Below, in pieces: positions 47,695 to 58,007 of a stretch of 64,000 bases of DNA (positions are counted from its first letter, which is position 1; the number at the start of each line of letters is the position of its first letter). Location of the stretch: assembly GCA_016722285.1 (NCBI GenBank), contig JADKGI010000009.1:62001-126000 (forward strand), in the 5' to 3' direction. The notes beneath the pieces were generated by a model, which was given only the letters and a program-made list of their open reading frames with translations, searched no databases and was not told where the DNA came from. The stretch comes from Saprospiraceae bacterium. GTDB taxonomy: Bacteria; Bacteroidota; Bacteroidia; Chitinophagales; Saprospiraceae. The position numbers and the translations under genes are program-made.

Positions 47695-49326
47695 ATGAAA
47701 TCAATAAACCTTTATATATTTATGTTTTTGTCAGTATTTGCAATGGCGCAATCTGATACTACTAATAGCGATTTGAAAATAAATCAGGTTGAAGTAATAA
47801 AGGCTTTTGAAGCTAATTTGCAAGAGGCACAAAAAATCCGGCTTAAATCTGTTTTACCGGATCAAAAGCCATTCAATCCGACGTATAAGTATGATATTAC
47901 TATAGTGCCAATAGATCTCAAGTTTCCCGACCCAGTGATAAAACCACTTGCTATGGCCCCGGATGCCCCATTCAAAATCAATAATGGCTATCTGCAAGGT
48001 GGATATGGATTCAGGAAAAATCCTGAATTGATGGCTGGGTACCATTTTGCCAAAAAAGATGCATACGATGTCGGATTTCACCTTCAATATGAATCGCTCA
48101 ATAACGCTACTAAAATTCCATACCAACAATACAGAAATGCAACAGCAGACATTTACGGCAACTATATGCTAAAGGAAAATATGAATTTGTACGGTGAAGT
48201 AAATTCATCGTTCAGAAAGAGATATTTATATCAGACTGATATAGGGGTGGACACCTTATACACCAAAGAACAGTCAGAAAGAAGCCTTAACGGTTATGGG
48301 ATAAAAGCAGGAATAAGAAACGCAGAACCGACGAAATATAATTTTAATTATGATATTTATCTGGCGCTGGACAATCTTTCCATTACTAATTCCAACATAA
48401 GGGAGAATGGAATTATTGCTGGTCTGATGGGGGAGAAATTATTTAAGAAAAGTTCGGTACTTTCTGTAGAAGCAAAATATGACTATACTGCCTTAAATGC
48501 CCAGAAAGAATTGAGTCTCACAACATCAACATTTAAACCCGTACTGAAAACCAAAATTAAGAATCTGATACTTCAGGTAGGAGCAAATATGCTGTACAGC
48601 AGTGACAACCGATCATCCGTTTTTCCAGAGGTCTATGTATCCTATGGAGTTTCCGGCCCGGCTTTGCAGGTTTTTGGAGGTGTTTCACAGGATTATTATG
48701 TCAACAACTTCAGGAATGTAACTTTAAGAAATCCCTATCTGGCAAATACCCAGGATTCACTGGTAAATACGGTATCTCATAAATACTATGGGGGTATCAA
48801 GGGCCAGTATTCATTTATAACCTACCAGGTATCCGCCGGACTCAAAGATGCAAATCGATTGATGTTTCTACTTAATCAAGGGAGCGATGTCAGGTATTTT
48901 GATCTGGTGTATGGCGATGCCAAAATAGCGTTTGTAGCTGGTAATGTGGATTTTGCACTCACAGATGTTATCTCTTTGGGAGGATCCATCACCCAAAATG
49001 TTTTTAAACTAAAAGATATAACAAACGCTTGGCATACGCCGAATATTGAAGGAAGTGCATACGGACTAGCCCGATTATTGAATGGCAAACTTGAATTAAA
49101 TGCAAATCTGTATTTTGGAAACAAAGTTTTGTTTTTGAATAAGGAGAATCAGGCGGAAAATTCAAATGCTTTATTTGATATGAACATAGGCGCACAATAT
49201 TCAGTTTCAAAAAAATTCTCTTTATTCATAAAAGGAATTAATTTATTGGACAACAAATTTGAAAGGTGGTACGGATATCAAAGTGTAGGGATAAACGGAC
49301 TCGCTGGCATAAGAATAATATTTTAA
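47695..49326 (+). CDS. Outer-membrane beta-barrel protein paired with the TPR protein
   Basis: 543 residues. Signal peptide (YIFMFLSVFAMAQ), a short linker (TIVPIDLKFPDPVIKPLAM), then a barrel of alternating strands ending in the typical outer-membrane C-terminus (INGLAGIRIIF). It resembles TonB-dependent-receptor-like barrels without a plug domain. In an operon with the giant TPR protein (24-base gap). The substrate is unknown. Confidence 0.82.
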   Translation: MKSINLYIFMFLSVFAMAQSDTTNSDLKINQVEVIKAFEANLQEAQKIRLKSVLPDQKPFNPTYKYDITIVPIDLKFPDPVIKPLAMAPDAPFKINNGYLQGGYGFRKNPELMAGYHFAKKDAYDVGFHLQYESLNNATKIPYQQYRNATADIYGNYMLKENMNLYGEVNSSFRKRYLYQTDIGVDTLYTKEQSERSLNGYGIKAGIRNAEPTKYNFNYDIYLALDNLSITNSNIRENGIIAGLMGEKLFKKSSVLSVEAKYDYTALNAQKELSLTTSTFKPVLKTKIKNLILQVGANMLYSSDNRSSVFPEVYVSYGVSGPALQVFGGVSQDYYVNNFRNVTLRNPYLANTQDSLVNTVSHKYYGGIKGQYSFITYQVSAGLKDANRLMFLLNQGSDVRYFDLVYGDAKIAFVAGNVDFALTDVISLGGSITQNVFKLKDITNAWHTPNIEGSAYGLARLLNGKLELNANLYFGNKVLFLNKENQAENSNALFDMNIGAQYSVSKKFSLFIKGINLLDNKFERWYGYQSVGINGLAGIRIIF

Positions 49327-49517
49327 TTTAAGGTTTATAAGGCTTTGAGTTTATAGAATCAAGGATTTAAACATAGCTTTATCTTCATATAAGAATGCTT
49401 TTACTTCACTATTCTTGTATTTGTTTTCAAATGACGATTACGAAATCAGCTACTATTATTAATAAGTTGAGTGGAAATGTAAAAAAGCTGGGAATCGGAG
49501 CACTTGGTTCAGATATT

Positions 49518-50444
49518 TTATCCTAAGTGGGATATACTAAAGAGTTTGATAGTCCTGTCATCACCGGCTGATATAAGATAATGGCTTTCTGGGATCCACA
49601 ACAGTGTATTGACTGAATGGAGATGTCCGCCTTTTTGAAGATCTACATTCTTCAATAATTCAAAAGTAGCAGTATCCCATATTCTCAATGATTTATCTCT
49701 GGATGCGGTGGCAAAAGCAGAGATTTCAGGTAAAGCTATTATTTTATTTATGGTGTACCAATGGGCAGATATCGACTCCTTTAGCATTTTGTCCTTTTTA
49801 TCCCAGAATTTGAGTAAGGCATCTCTTCCTCCTGAGACCCAAAGCTCTGAAGTCAGATTTTCGATAGAAAAAACACTGCTTCCATGTGCATTTTTAATAA
49901 TATTAATTACATCAAAGGTATCGTCATCGAGGATATAAATGTGATTATCACTCGCTCCGATATAAAGCTTTTTCTCCAGTTTATCATGTTTTATACATCT
50001 GAGGCCATGAAAAGAAATACGAAATGAAATGACCGGCAATCTGCTTTGAATGTCCCAGAGACAAACATATCCATCTGCACTGACCGATACTAATTTGGTG
50101 GCTGAAATAAAACATAAATCGAAAATACTACCCTTGTGATAAGATGATTTGGAAAGTATCTTGTTTTCAACCGGATCTATCCAGTATAAAAACCCATTTA
50201 TGTCACCAGCCACTAGCAATTGGCTTGCCTCACCAAAAGCAATACAAAAAAGTTTAGTTGATGAATCTCCTATAAGAGTGCCATCACATTCAGTAGCTGA
50301 TATTGGCCATCTGACTATCCACCCATCCCCGGCCACAGAATAAAAAACATTATTATTGGGATCACACACTAGCCCATAAATAGCCCCATTATGACCGGAA
50401 AATTCATTTATTTTTTTTATTTGTACAGAAACTGGCAATGACAT
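49518..50444 (-). CDS. WD40-repeat protein
   Basis: 308 residues from the ATG at 50444 (an earlier start at 50468 adds a poor N-terminus). WD-type blades: INEFSGHNGAIYGLVCDPNN, WDIQSRLPVISF, GRDALLKFWDKKDKMLKESI, ASRDKSLRIWDTATFELLK and AGDDRTIKLFSI, together a seven-bladed propeller. It has no signal peptide, so it is a cytosolic binding scaffold. It is divergent from the phosphopantetheinyl transferase gene (52 bases between starts); function unknown. Confidence 0.88.
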   Translation of the reverse strand: MSLPVSVQIKKINEFSGHNGAIYGLVCDPNNNVFYSVAGDGWIVRWPISATECDGTLIGDSSTKLFCIAFGEASQLLVAGDINGFLYWIDPVENKILSKSSYHKGSIFDLCFISATKLVSVSADGYVCLWDIQSRLPVISFRISFHGLRCIKHDKLEKKLYIGASDNHIYILDDDTFDVINIIKNAHGSSVFSIENLTSELWVSGGRDALLKFWDKKDKMLKESISAHWYTINKIIALPEISAFATASRDKSLRIWDTATFELLKNVDLQKGGHLHSVNTLLWIPESHYLISAGDDRTIKLFSISHLG

Positions 50445-50495
50445 ATTAGTTTTATGGCAAATTAACACGAAGCAGAAACATAAGTTCAGTAGGAT

Positions 50496-51134
50496 ATGCC
50501 TCTAATATGTAAGTTGACCGGGCTGGATACAGTTCGATTAGGTGTGTGGCAAAATGTAGAAGGTGATCAATATTTTTTTGATCACCTGGATTTGTATATT
50601 CCTGAAAGAGAAGAAGTTGATCACCTGAAAACACGTAAAAAGTCAGAATGGCTTTGTTCACGCTATTTATTGTATCAAGTAGCTGGTCATGGATTGCGTG
50701 GGGCGTGTCTTAAAGACCAATACGGGAAACCATTTATTCATGGGTCAGATGAATTTATATCTATAAGCCATACATTTAACTATACTGCGGTGATCGTGAG
50801 CCGTAAAGTATGTGGTATTGATTTGCAGGTCATTGTACCGAAAATAATTCCTATTGGTGTCAGGTTTATAAACAGTATAGAATTATCTTTTATTCCGGAT
50901 GACAATAAACTCAGTTATTATCACGTCATATGGGGTGCCAAGGAGGCAATGTACAAATGCTATGGAAAGCGAGAGTTGGACTTTCGCACACATATCCGGG
51001 TTGGAAATTTTATTTTTGATAAAGACGGGTTTGAGTTTGAAGGGGAGGTGAAAAAGGGAGATTATCAAAAAAATTACAAAATTTATGGACGGCAAATTGA
51101 TCAAATGATTTTAGTTTATGCGTTGGAAAATTAA
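50496..51134 (+). CDS. 4'-phosphopantetheinyl transferase (Sfp-type)
   Basis: 212 residues. It transfers the phosphopantetheine arm from CoA to carrier proteins. Conserved motifs: FISISHT (~residue 88), GIDLQV with the Mg-binding Asp (~108) and WGAKEAMYKCYG (~146-157). Start ATG 50496. No carrier-protein, PKS or NRPS gene lies nearby, so it is probably a housekeeping-type activator of acyl carrier protein. It overlaps the DUF4348 gene by 17 bases. Confidence 0.92.
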   Translation: MPLICKLTGLDTVRLGVWQNVEGDQYFFDHLDLYIPEREEVDHLKTRKKSEWLCSRYLLYQVAGHGLRGACLKDQYGKPFIHGSDEFISISHTFNYTAVIVSRKVCGIDLQVIVPKIIPIGVRFINSIELSFIPDDNKLSYYHVIWGAKEAMYKCYGKRELDFRTHIRVGNFIFDKDGFEFEGEVKKGDYQKNYKIYGRQIDQMILVYALEN

Positions 51135-51564
51135 TGTTTTGTACCTGACTTTATATTTAGTGACTGGATCAGCTATGTTTTTTTCATGTAATATGGAAAA
51201 AAAGAGTACAAATTCTATAATTCCAGCTTATGATACGGATGAATTTAAGAATTTTTACCAACATTTTAGCACAGATAGCATATTTCAGTTAGAACATGTT
51301 GTTTTCCCGCTTGAAGGCGTAAAAGCACCTGTTGATAGTTTGGATATACCCGACCCGAATTTCAGATGGAATCAGGAAGACTGGATTTTGCAAAGAGAAT
51401 ATGATGATATGGAAGGAACTTTCTCACGAGAGTTTATCGATCTTCATGGTCTTGTCATAGAGAGGATTAGTGATGCCAGTGGAAAATATTCAATGGAGAG
51501 ACGATTTGGAAAGCTTTCAGCTGGCTGGCATTTGATTTATTACAGAGAAATGGGGATGTATTAA
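51118..51564 (+). CDS. DUF4348-like lipoprotein
   Basis: 148 residues. The N-terminus (LYLTLYLVTGSAMFFSCN) is a lipoprotein signal with Cys24 as likely anchor. The body carries FKNFYQHFSTDSIFQLEHVV and FPLEG, the DUF4348 pattern, then a Glu/Asp-rich WILQREYDD and a Trp/Tyr-rich end (GWHLIYYREMGMY). Anchored envelope protein of unknown function. It overlaps the transferase gene by 17 bases and precedes the protease by 119 bases. Confidence 0.78.
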   Translation: MRWKINVLYLTLYLVTGSAMFFSCNMEKKSTNSIIPAYDTDEFKNFYQHFSTDSIFQLEHVVFPLEGVKAPVDSLDIPDPNFRWNQEDWILQREYDDMEGTFSREFIDLHGLVIERISDASGKYSMERRFGKLSAGWHLIYYREMGMY

Positions 51565-51683
51565 TGGTAAACAAATTGCTTTTTTCAGACGTTTGTTTTA
51601 TGATTTGATGAATAATGAGTCATCAAAAAAGAACTAAATTCTGTATTTTCGCATTTTGTCATAAAAGACTAATTAAAGTATTC

Positions 51684-54600
51684 ATGATCAGAACATTATT
51701 ACTAATAACTTGGATAGTTACATTTATAACTCTGCAAACTCAAGCTCAAAACTTCTGGAAAAAGGTTGATGAAGTGAAATTTGGCCTTAGATCAAATAAT
51801 AGCAGAAAAATAGTACCTGAAAAGTATCAGACGTTCCAACTTGATATTGAAGGGCTAAGGAAATATCTTCAGAATGCTCCCATGGAGTTTAGTCAACCGA
51901 GGAGCAATGAAAATAATTTTGAAGTAGAAATTCCCATGCCAGATGGATCATTGGAGGTATTTGTAATAAATGAATCTCCTGTAATGGAGCCAGAGCTTTC
52001 AGCAAAGTACCCTGAAATAAAATCATATAAAGGTTATTCGCCTGCTGACAAATTAAAGCAAATCAGATTTTCCCTCTCTGGAAAAGGCTTTCATGCTGCT
52101 ATCTCAGCGGCTGACGGTGAAAAATATATTGACCCTTATTCATCTGAAAATACTTCAGACTATATCATATATAATACCAAAGATTATAAGGAGGATGGTA
52201 TTGCAGAATTTCCTGTTTGCGGAGTGGATGATTCATACAAACCTGACCGAACTTATCTACCAACAGGTCAAAGAAATACCCCTTTAGTAGAACTAAGAAT
52301 TTATAGACTTGCCATGGCATGTACTGGAGAGTGGGGCGCAAAAAGGGGGACTGTTGCTTTAGTTTTGACTGATATGAATATAGTCGTTAACAGAATGAAT
52401 TTGATTTATGAAAGAGATATGGCAGTCAGATTTGTTCTTATTAATGACAATGAAAAGCTTATTTTTTTAAATGGTGCAACTGATCCCTATGACACGCCTA
52501 CCGAAGGTAAAAAATTGGTAAACGTGAATACCGGGAAAATAAATGCCATTATATCTTCATCAGCTTACGATATTGGACATGTTATGACAGTATTTTGTAC
52601 TGATAACATATCAGGGGTTGCAGCATTTGGCTCATTATGTCAAATCACTAAAGGAAATGGTGTAACGTGTCAAGGAAGTGAATCATTATCGGTATTAGTG
52701 ACCAGAGTTTTGGCACATGAAGTCGGCCATCAGTTAAACGCTTCACATTCGTGGAATATTTGTACTTCTGCAGCGGATCAGAGATCGCCTAATACTGCTT
52801 TTGAACCAGGTAGTGGATCTACGATTATGTCATATGCTGGTTCATGCGGGAGTGATAATGTCGCCAGTGACAATGATGATTATTTTCATGTTGGCTCCCT
52901 CGAACAGATGTATGCGAAGACATTAAGCAGCGGAAATGCTTATGCTTGTGCTCAAAAAATACAAACGGCAAATCACTTCCCGGTAATAACAAAGCCAAAT
53001 AAGACTTATGTTATTCCATTGCTTACACCATTTGAGCTTTCAGCTACTGCTACCGATGAAGATGGCGATGCTCTCACTTATACATGGGAAGAGTACGACA
53101 CAGGAGAGATTTCACCATTGGGGACTGCTTCGGAGACTGCCCCTTTGTTCAGATCTTTGAGACCATCATCAACAGGAAATTCAAGATTTTTTCCTAAGTC
53201 ATCCAGTATTGCCTCAGGAGATTTTACAGATAAACAGAAGTTCTGCCTAATACAGGCAGGAAACTTTCTTTCAGAATAACTGCAAGAGATAATAACCCTA
53301 CCGGAGGAGGGGTCGTTTGGGAAGACTATAATATCAGCTCAAGCGATAAAGCTGGTCCTTTCAAAATAACATTTCCTGAGATAGAGGCCAGATTCAAAGT
53401 CGGACAGGAAGTAACAGTAACATGGGATGTTGCTAATACAAATACAGAACCCGTAAATTGCAAAACGGTAAATATTTACGGGTCTTATAACGGTATTCTA
53501 AAAACAGGAGACACCAACCTGGTTCCTTTAGCCCTGAATGTTCCGAATGACGGAAGTCAGGAAGTAGTTATACCAAACAGGATTACTAATTTTTTTAGAA
53601 TTGTAATAAAAGCAGCAGACAATATTTTTCTGACTTCGTCGATCCGGCCTTCAATAATTGAGCAACCTACAGCTGCGGGTATATATTTTGAAACATCCGA
53701 AAAGGAACTAAATATCTGTCAGCCGAATCTTAAAGTAGTAGATTGCACTACAGCAGGATTATTTGGTTTTTCAGGAAATATTTTTTTTGAAATTGCCTCC
53801 GTGTTACCTCCAGGTATTAGTGTATCCTTTGGTTCAAATTCTGTTAAAGCCGGCGGCGCTAATACTTTGAATATCAATACTTCCAATGTTAAAGGCAATG
53901 TAACCGGACAAATCACAATTCGGGCTTTTGCAAGTGGCGTTGACACACTTGAAAGAATACTTAATATTAATGTAACTGGAAATGATTTGGCTGGAATTAC
54001 CACAATTTCACCTGTAAATGGAGTTTCAGGTGTACTTGCATTACCCGAATTTAGCTGGAGTAAAACGACGGATGCTCAGTCTTATGAAATTCAAATTGCC
54101 ACCGGGCCTGATTTTACGCCTTCTAATATTATTTTCTCAAAATCGTTAAACAATCTTTCGGTTATTTCAGACGTAATATTAAATAGAGCGACAATACACT
54201 ATTGGAGAGTGAGGGGCATAAATGGGTGTGGGTCAGGACCCTGGACAGATACTCAGGCATTCATGACAGAAGCACTATTTTGTAAAACATATGAATCAGG
54301 AGTTCAGACAATTAATATCTCAGCTTCCGGTAGCCCTTCAGTAGAGATTCCTGTACTTGTGCCTGATGATGGAATTGCCACAGATATAAATATTAAACTA
54401 ATCAGGGCCGAACATAGTAGATTAAGTGATCTGGAAGCATTTTTGATATCACCTTCCGGCAAATCAATTAACCTCTGGAGTAAGAAGTGTGGCACACAAA
54501 AGAATCTGAATTTGGGACTTGATGATCAGTCAACTGATTTTTTTCAATGTCCTATTAACACAGGAATTATTTACAGACCTGAAAATCCGCTTTCAGGCTT

Positions 54601-55318
54601 TAATAATGAATCCTTAAAGGGCAATTGGTTACTTCGTATTGATGACAAACAATCAGGCGAAGGTGGTAAACTACAGGAATTCAATTTGGAGCTTTGTTCT
54701 AATATATCTGTATCGAGTCCATTTATACTAAAGAACGATAAGCTAAACATTCACCCTGGAAACAAGGCCCCAATAAATAACTCCCTTCTGTTGGTTTCGG
54801 ACAACAATAATACACCCGAAGAATTGGTTTTTACACTTGTTTCAAAACCAAAAGAAGGAATATTATTATTTAACGGAGTAGAAATAAAAGAAGGGGCAAA
54901 ATTCACACAAGCTGAAATTAATAGTTCAAAACTCGTTTTTGACGATACTTCGGATAACGACGGCGCAGACTTTTTTACTTTTACAGTAAACGATGGACAA
55001 GGTGGATGGATACCAATAACAAAATTTGAAATTAATAGGAGTTCAGCCATTTTAAACTCTACTTCAGATGATGATCTAAAAAATGCTGTTTTTATCTCCC
55101 CAAACCCAACATATAGTACAATTTATGTGTCAATACATGGTCATAATACATCCTTAAACAGATACACCATAAATGATATAAGTGGAAGAATATTGAAATC
55201 AGGTATATTAGATAACGTCATTACCCCGATAGATTTGGATGATATTGCTAGTGGTATTTATTTTATCAGTTGTTCAGATGGAATAAATAGCGTCACTAAA
55301 AAGATAGTGAAGTATTAA
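51684..55318 (+). CDS. Secreted reprolysin-like (M12B) metalloprotease with T9SS type A domain, one frameshift
   Basis: About 1,211 residues when joined; start ATG 51684 gives signal peptide (TWIVTFITLQTQAQ). Zinc site HEVGHQLNASHSW (HExxHxxxxxH) at ~residue 345 and Met-turn STIMSYAG. Then Ig/FnIII-like modules, a proprotein-convertase P-like domain (LSDLEAFLISPSGKSINLWS and GNWLLRIDDKQSGEGG), a cadherin/CSPG-like module (FDDTSDNDGADFFTFTVND) and a C-terminal type A sorting domain (ISPNPTYSTIYVS and SGIYFISCSDG). Adding one A at the A3 run 53232-53234 gives TDKTEVLPNTGRKLSFR and fuses the parts. It is a surface or released protease that probably degrades proteins outside the cell. Confidence 0.9.
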
Positions 55319-55400
55319 TTCCTCAATAAATCATACTACATCACATAGTATAAATCGTTTTTTCAAAAATCCTAAAGTTATATATTTTCAATTAATAATA

Positions 55401-55408
55401 TATCTTTG
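55401..55408 (+). promoter_or_regulatory. Bacteroidota -7 element for the PASTA gene
   Basis: TATCTTTG matches TAnnTTTG, 39 bases before the ATG at 55448. Confidence 0.55.
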
Positions 55409-55447
55409 TGGTTGTTCAATGAGGATTAATACATTATATGTCTTAAG

Positions 55448-56277
55448 ATGAGCCCTATAAAAGAATCAGGAGGTTTGATAGAATACCTTAAAAGTCGTGA
55501 ATTTCTTAAACAAATTTTACTGATAGTGGGATCTGTCATTTTGTTGTTATTTATGGTTAACCTTTGGCTTCGATTCTATACAAATCATGGCCAAAAATTG
55601 CAACTTCCCAAGTTTATAGGTATGAATCTGGATAAAGCACTTGACCAGTCCGAATCACAGGATTTTGATTTAATAGTATCAGATTCAGTCTTTGTAGTGG
55701 GAAAATCAGGAGGAATAATAACAGACCAAAACCCAAAACCAGGTTCCTTTGTGAAAGAAGGGAGAAAGGTGTATGTCACGGTGACAAAGTACGGTATCGA
55801 AACGATAAAATTGAGTGAATTACCACTACAATGTACGGGAACGCTTTTGATCAGAAACGTACTGAATTAAAATACAGAGACATAGATTGTATCATTAAAG
55901 ACTATGCATATGACCCAGGAGAGCCAAACCACATTCTTGAGGTATGGTACAATGGAGAGCTGGTAATATCCAGGGACGTACGACGAGAGGATGTCGAAAT
56001 AGCAAAAGGAGGCGTTGTAGAATGCATAGTTTCCCGAAGGGACGGAGGAGATGTTACCATCCCTGATCTCAGATGTCTTGATTTGGAAGAAGCAAGATTT
56101 CTACTTCAAAGCAGTAAACTTGAGCTTGGGGATATATTGAAAAAAGGTATGAATGAACCAGATGCAATTTTGTACGTCATAGCTCAATCTCCGCCATACG
56201 ATGGCATCAGTAATATTAAAATGGGGGAGAAAATCGTAGTTACTGTAAGCCAGACAAAACCTCCGGATTGCAACTAA
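55448..56277 (+). CDS. Membrane-anchored PASTA-domain protein, one-base frameshift
   Basis: About 276 residues when joined. One transmembrane helix (LKQILLIVGSVILLLFMVN), then PASTA modules: LPKFIGMNLDKALDQS, and IPDLRCLDLEEARFLLQSS ending VTVSQTKPPDCN. The frames join by one added A at 55830-55831 (PLQMYGNAFDQKR). PASTA modules bind peptidoglycan or muropeptides; without a kinase domain the protein is likely a periplasmic cell-wall sensor or scaffold. It is followed by rhodanese and CvpA genes. Confidence 0.85.
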
Positions 56278-56297
56278 AATAATATCAATTTAATCAT

Positions 56298-56603
56298 ATG
56301 AATGACATAACTGTCGAAGAACTAAAACAAAAAATGAATGCGGGAGAAGATTTTATATTTATCGACGTCCGTGAACCATACGAATATGAAGAGTTTAATC
56401 TGGGAGCCACTTTAATACCTTTGGGTAATTTACCTGAGGCTTTTTCAAAATTGATGGAACGCAAAGATGATGAAATAATCTTACATTGTCGATCAGGCGC
56501 CAGAAGTGGTTCTGCTAAAGTCACTATGTCACAGCTTGGTTTTACTAATGTGAGAAATCTTTTAGGTGGCGTGCTGGAGTGGCAGCGGGTATTTGGAAAA
56601 TAA
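56298..56603 (+). CDS. Single-domain rhodanese-like protein
   Basis: 101 residues. FIFIDVREPYEYEEFNLG is the usual rhodanese start and the active loop is HCRSGARSG with catalytic Cys. It carries sulfur between thiols or cyanide; single-domain forms often help in sulfur trafficking. ATG 56298, 20 bases after the PASTA gene. Cytosolic, since it has no signal peptide. Confidence 0.92.
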   Translation: MNDITVEELKQKMNAGEDFIFIDVREPYEYEEFNLGATLIPLGNLPEAFSKLMERKDDEIILHCRSGARSGSAKVTMSQLGFTNVRNLLGGVLEWQRVFGK

Positions 56604-56649
56604 TCAAGCTTTCAATATTAAATGATAATATATAAATTTTTTTGATACT

Positions 56650-57204
56650 ATGCTGATTGATCTGTTTGTTGCAATTGTAATCGCACTGGGCTTTTACCTG
56701 GGATATTCAAGAGGATTGATAAAAACAGTTTTTGACAGTTTATCTCTTGTGATAGGAATACTGGCAGCTCTTAAACTGTCGCCCATCATGATTAATATAT
56801 TGCAGGAGATAATAAAAACGAGTGCGGCCATTACATTTATTTTAGGTGTTGTGATAACATTTATTGCCGTCATGGCCCTGATCAGATTCCTTGGAAGAAA
56901 GCTGGAAGATATGTTGGAAGCAGTGCATATCAATTTTGTTAATAAGATAGCAGGAGGGATACTTCAAGGATTGTTTTTTGCTTATCTGCTAAGCTTATCA
57001 TTATGGCTAATCAATACTTTGAGTGTCCTAAATCCAGAGACAAAAGCGGCTTCAATAACCTATCCAATGCTAGAGCCACTTCCTGAAAAAGGCAAAGCAG
57101 TATTTACATCAATCAAACCATTATTTAAAGGATTTTGGGATAAAACCGTGGAGGCTATGGATGGTATTAATGGAGATAAAAAGGATGGCAAAACCCAAAA
57201 ATAA
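56650..57204 (+). CDS. CvpA-family membrane protein
   Basis: 184 residues. Four hydrophobic segments, beginning MLIDLFVAIVIALGFYLGYSRGLIKT, the family hallmark, with the middle EIIKTSAAITFILGVVITFI and RFLGRKLEDML. The C-terminus is short and Lys-rich. CvpA-type proteins are linked to colicin V export and to bile and envelope stress tolerance in some species; the molecular role is not settled. 46 bases after the rhodanese gene. Confidence 0.85.
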   Translation: MLIDLFVAIVIALGFYLGYSRGLIKTVFDSLSLVIGILAALKLSPIMINILQEIIKTSAAITFILGVVITFIAVMALIRFLGRKLEDMLEAVHINFVNKIAGGILQGLFFAYLLSLSLWLINTLSVLNPETKAASITYPMLEPLPEKGKAVFTSIKPLFKGFWDKTVEAMDGINGDKKDGKTQK

Positions 57205-57369
57205 ATAGAAATTAATTTAGTATAGTCATTTGAATATCTCATAAAACAATATATTGCGTTTACAGCTTTATAAAGTTGAATATTGATATTATCATAATAA
57301 ATAACGAAAATATCTTTTTTTATTGTGAAATAAACATATCTTCGTAGAAAATAAGTATCAGGTTAATTA

Positions 57370-57891
57370 ATGTACAGATCTCTTCTTTTACTACTTTTTT
57401 GTAATTTTAGTTTGTTAGCCATTTTTGGTCAGCAATATAATACTGTTTCTGACGTATCTACAAAGGTTTTTTACATAGGTGAAGATGAAAAGGAATACGA
57501 GAAGCTGGTCAGAAATTATAATGTTTTACTATTTACCGTTTGCGAAAATAATATGGAAAAAGCATTTGACAACTGGTCTGTTTTATTGAAAGATATTGAG
57601 GACTTTTCTGTCAAATCCAATGTGGATCTTAAAGGTGTAAAATTCTGGATGAATGTATTTTGGGATAAGAATGGAACCATTGATTACATCGTATTTTATC
57701 CCAAGCCGAATTCCAAAAATATGAATTATGATCTTATCAAATCGATGTTGGCATCATTTGTAAAATCATACCAATCCCCACTTAAACACGCTACTAAGTT
57801 TTCACATTATGGGAGTGCTGCCTTTCCAATAATCAGCAGGTCTGTCTGGTTGGCCAGGAAAAGTAGAATTTTTGGTATGATAGATTATTAG
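57370..57891 (+). CDS. Unrecognised exported protein
   Basis: 173 residues. N-terminal signal peptide (SLLLLLFCNFSLLAIFG). The body has a region (WMNVFWDKNGTIDYIVFYPK) that looks like a beta-sheet followed by a helix, similar in layout to TonB-C-like or ligand-binding small domains, but I cannot assign a family. The 165-base spacer before it holds a weak promoter-like TATCTTCG at 57337-57344. Confidence 0.55.
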   Translation: MYRSLLLLLFCNFSLLAIFGQQYNTVSDVSTKVFYIGEDEKEYEKLVRNYNVLLFTVCENNMEKAFDNWSVLLKDIEDFSVKSNVDLKGVKFWMNVFWDKNGTIDYIVFYPKPNSKNMNYDLIKSMLASFVKSYQSPLKHATKFSHYGSAAFPIISRSVWLARKSRIFGMIDY

Positions 57892-57893
57892 AC

Positions 57894-58004
57894 TAAGAGT
57901 ATGTTTAATTTTTTATTGCCTTATAAACAATATCATTTGAACCTGCCTTCAAAATAATCATCTCATTTAGCTCACTAAACAAGTTAATTATTATATTGTC
58001 AGAA
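57894..58004 (-). repeat. 111-bp coding relic, copy 2
   Basis: Reverse-strand copy of 34801-34911 with 11 differences and no gaps. Its frame reads SELNEMIILKAGS and then NDIVYKAIKN with a TAA, i.e. a protein C-terminus without a start. It ends at TTAAACATACTCTTA, which could be the inverted-repeat end of a lost insertion sequence. Confidence 0.75.
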
Positions 58005-58007
58005 ACA

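Noticed and set aside
49431..49526. 31-codon plus-strand frame (INKLSGNVKKLGIGALG) next to the WD40 stop
   Set aside because: Too short, overlaps the stop of the convergent gene and has no clear promoter; may be a relic but cannot be supported.
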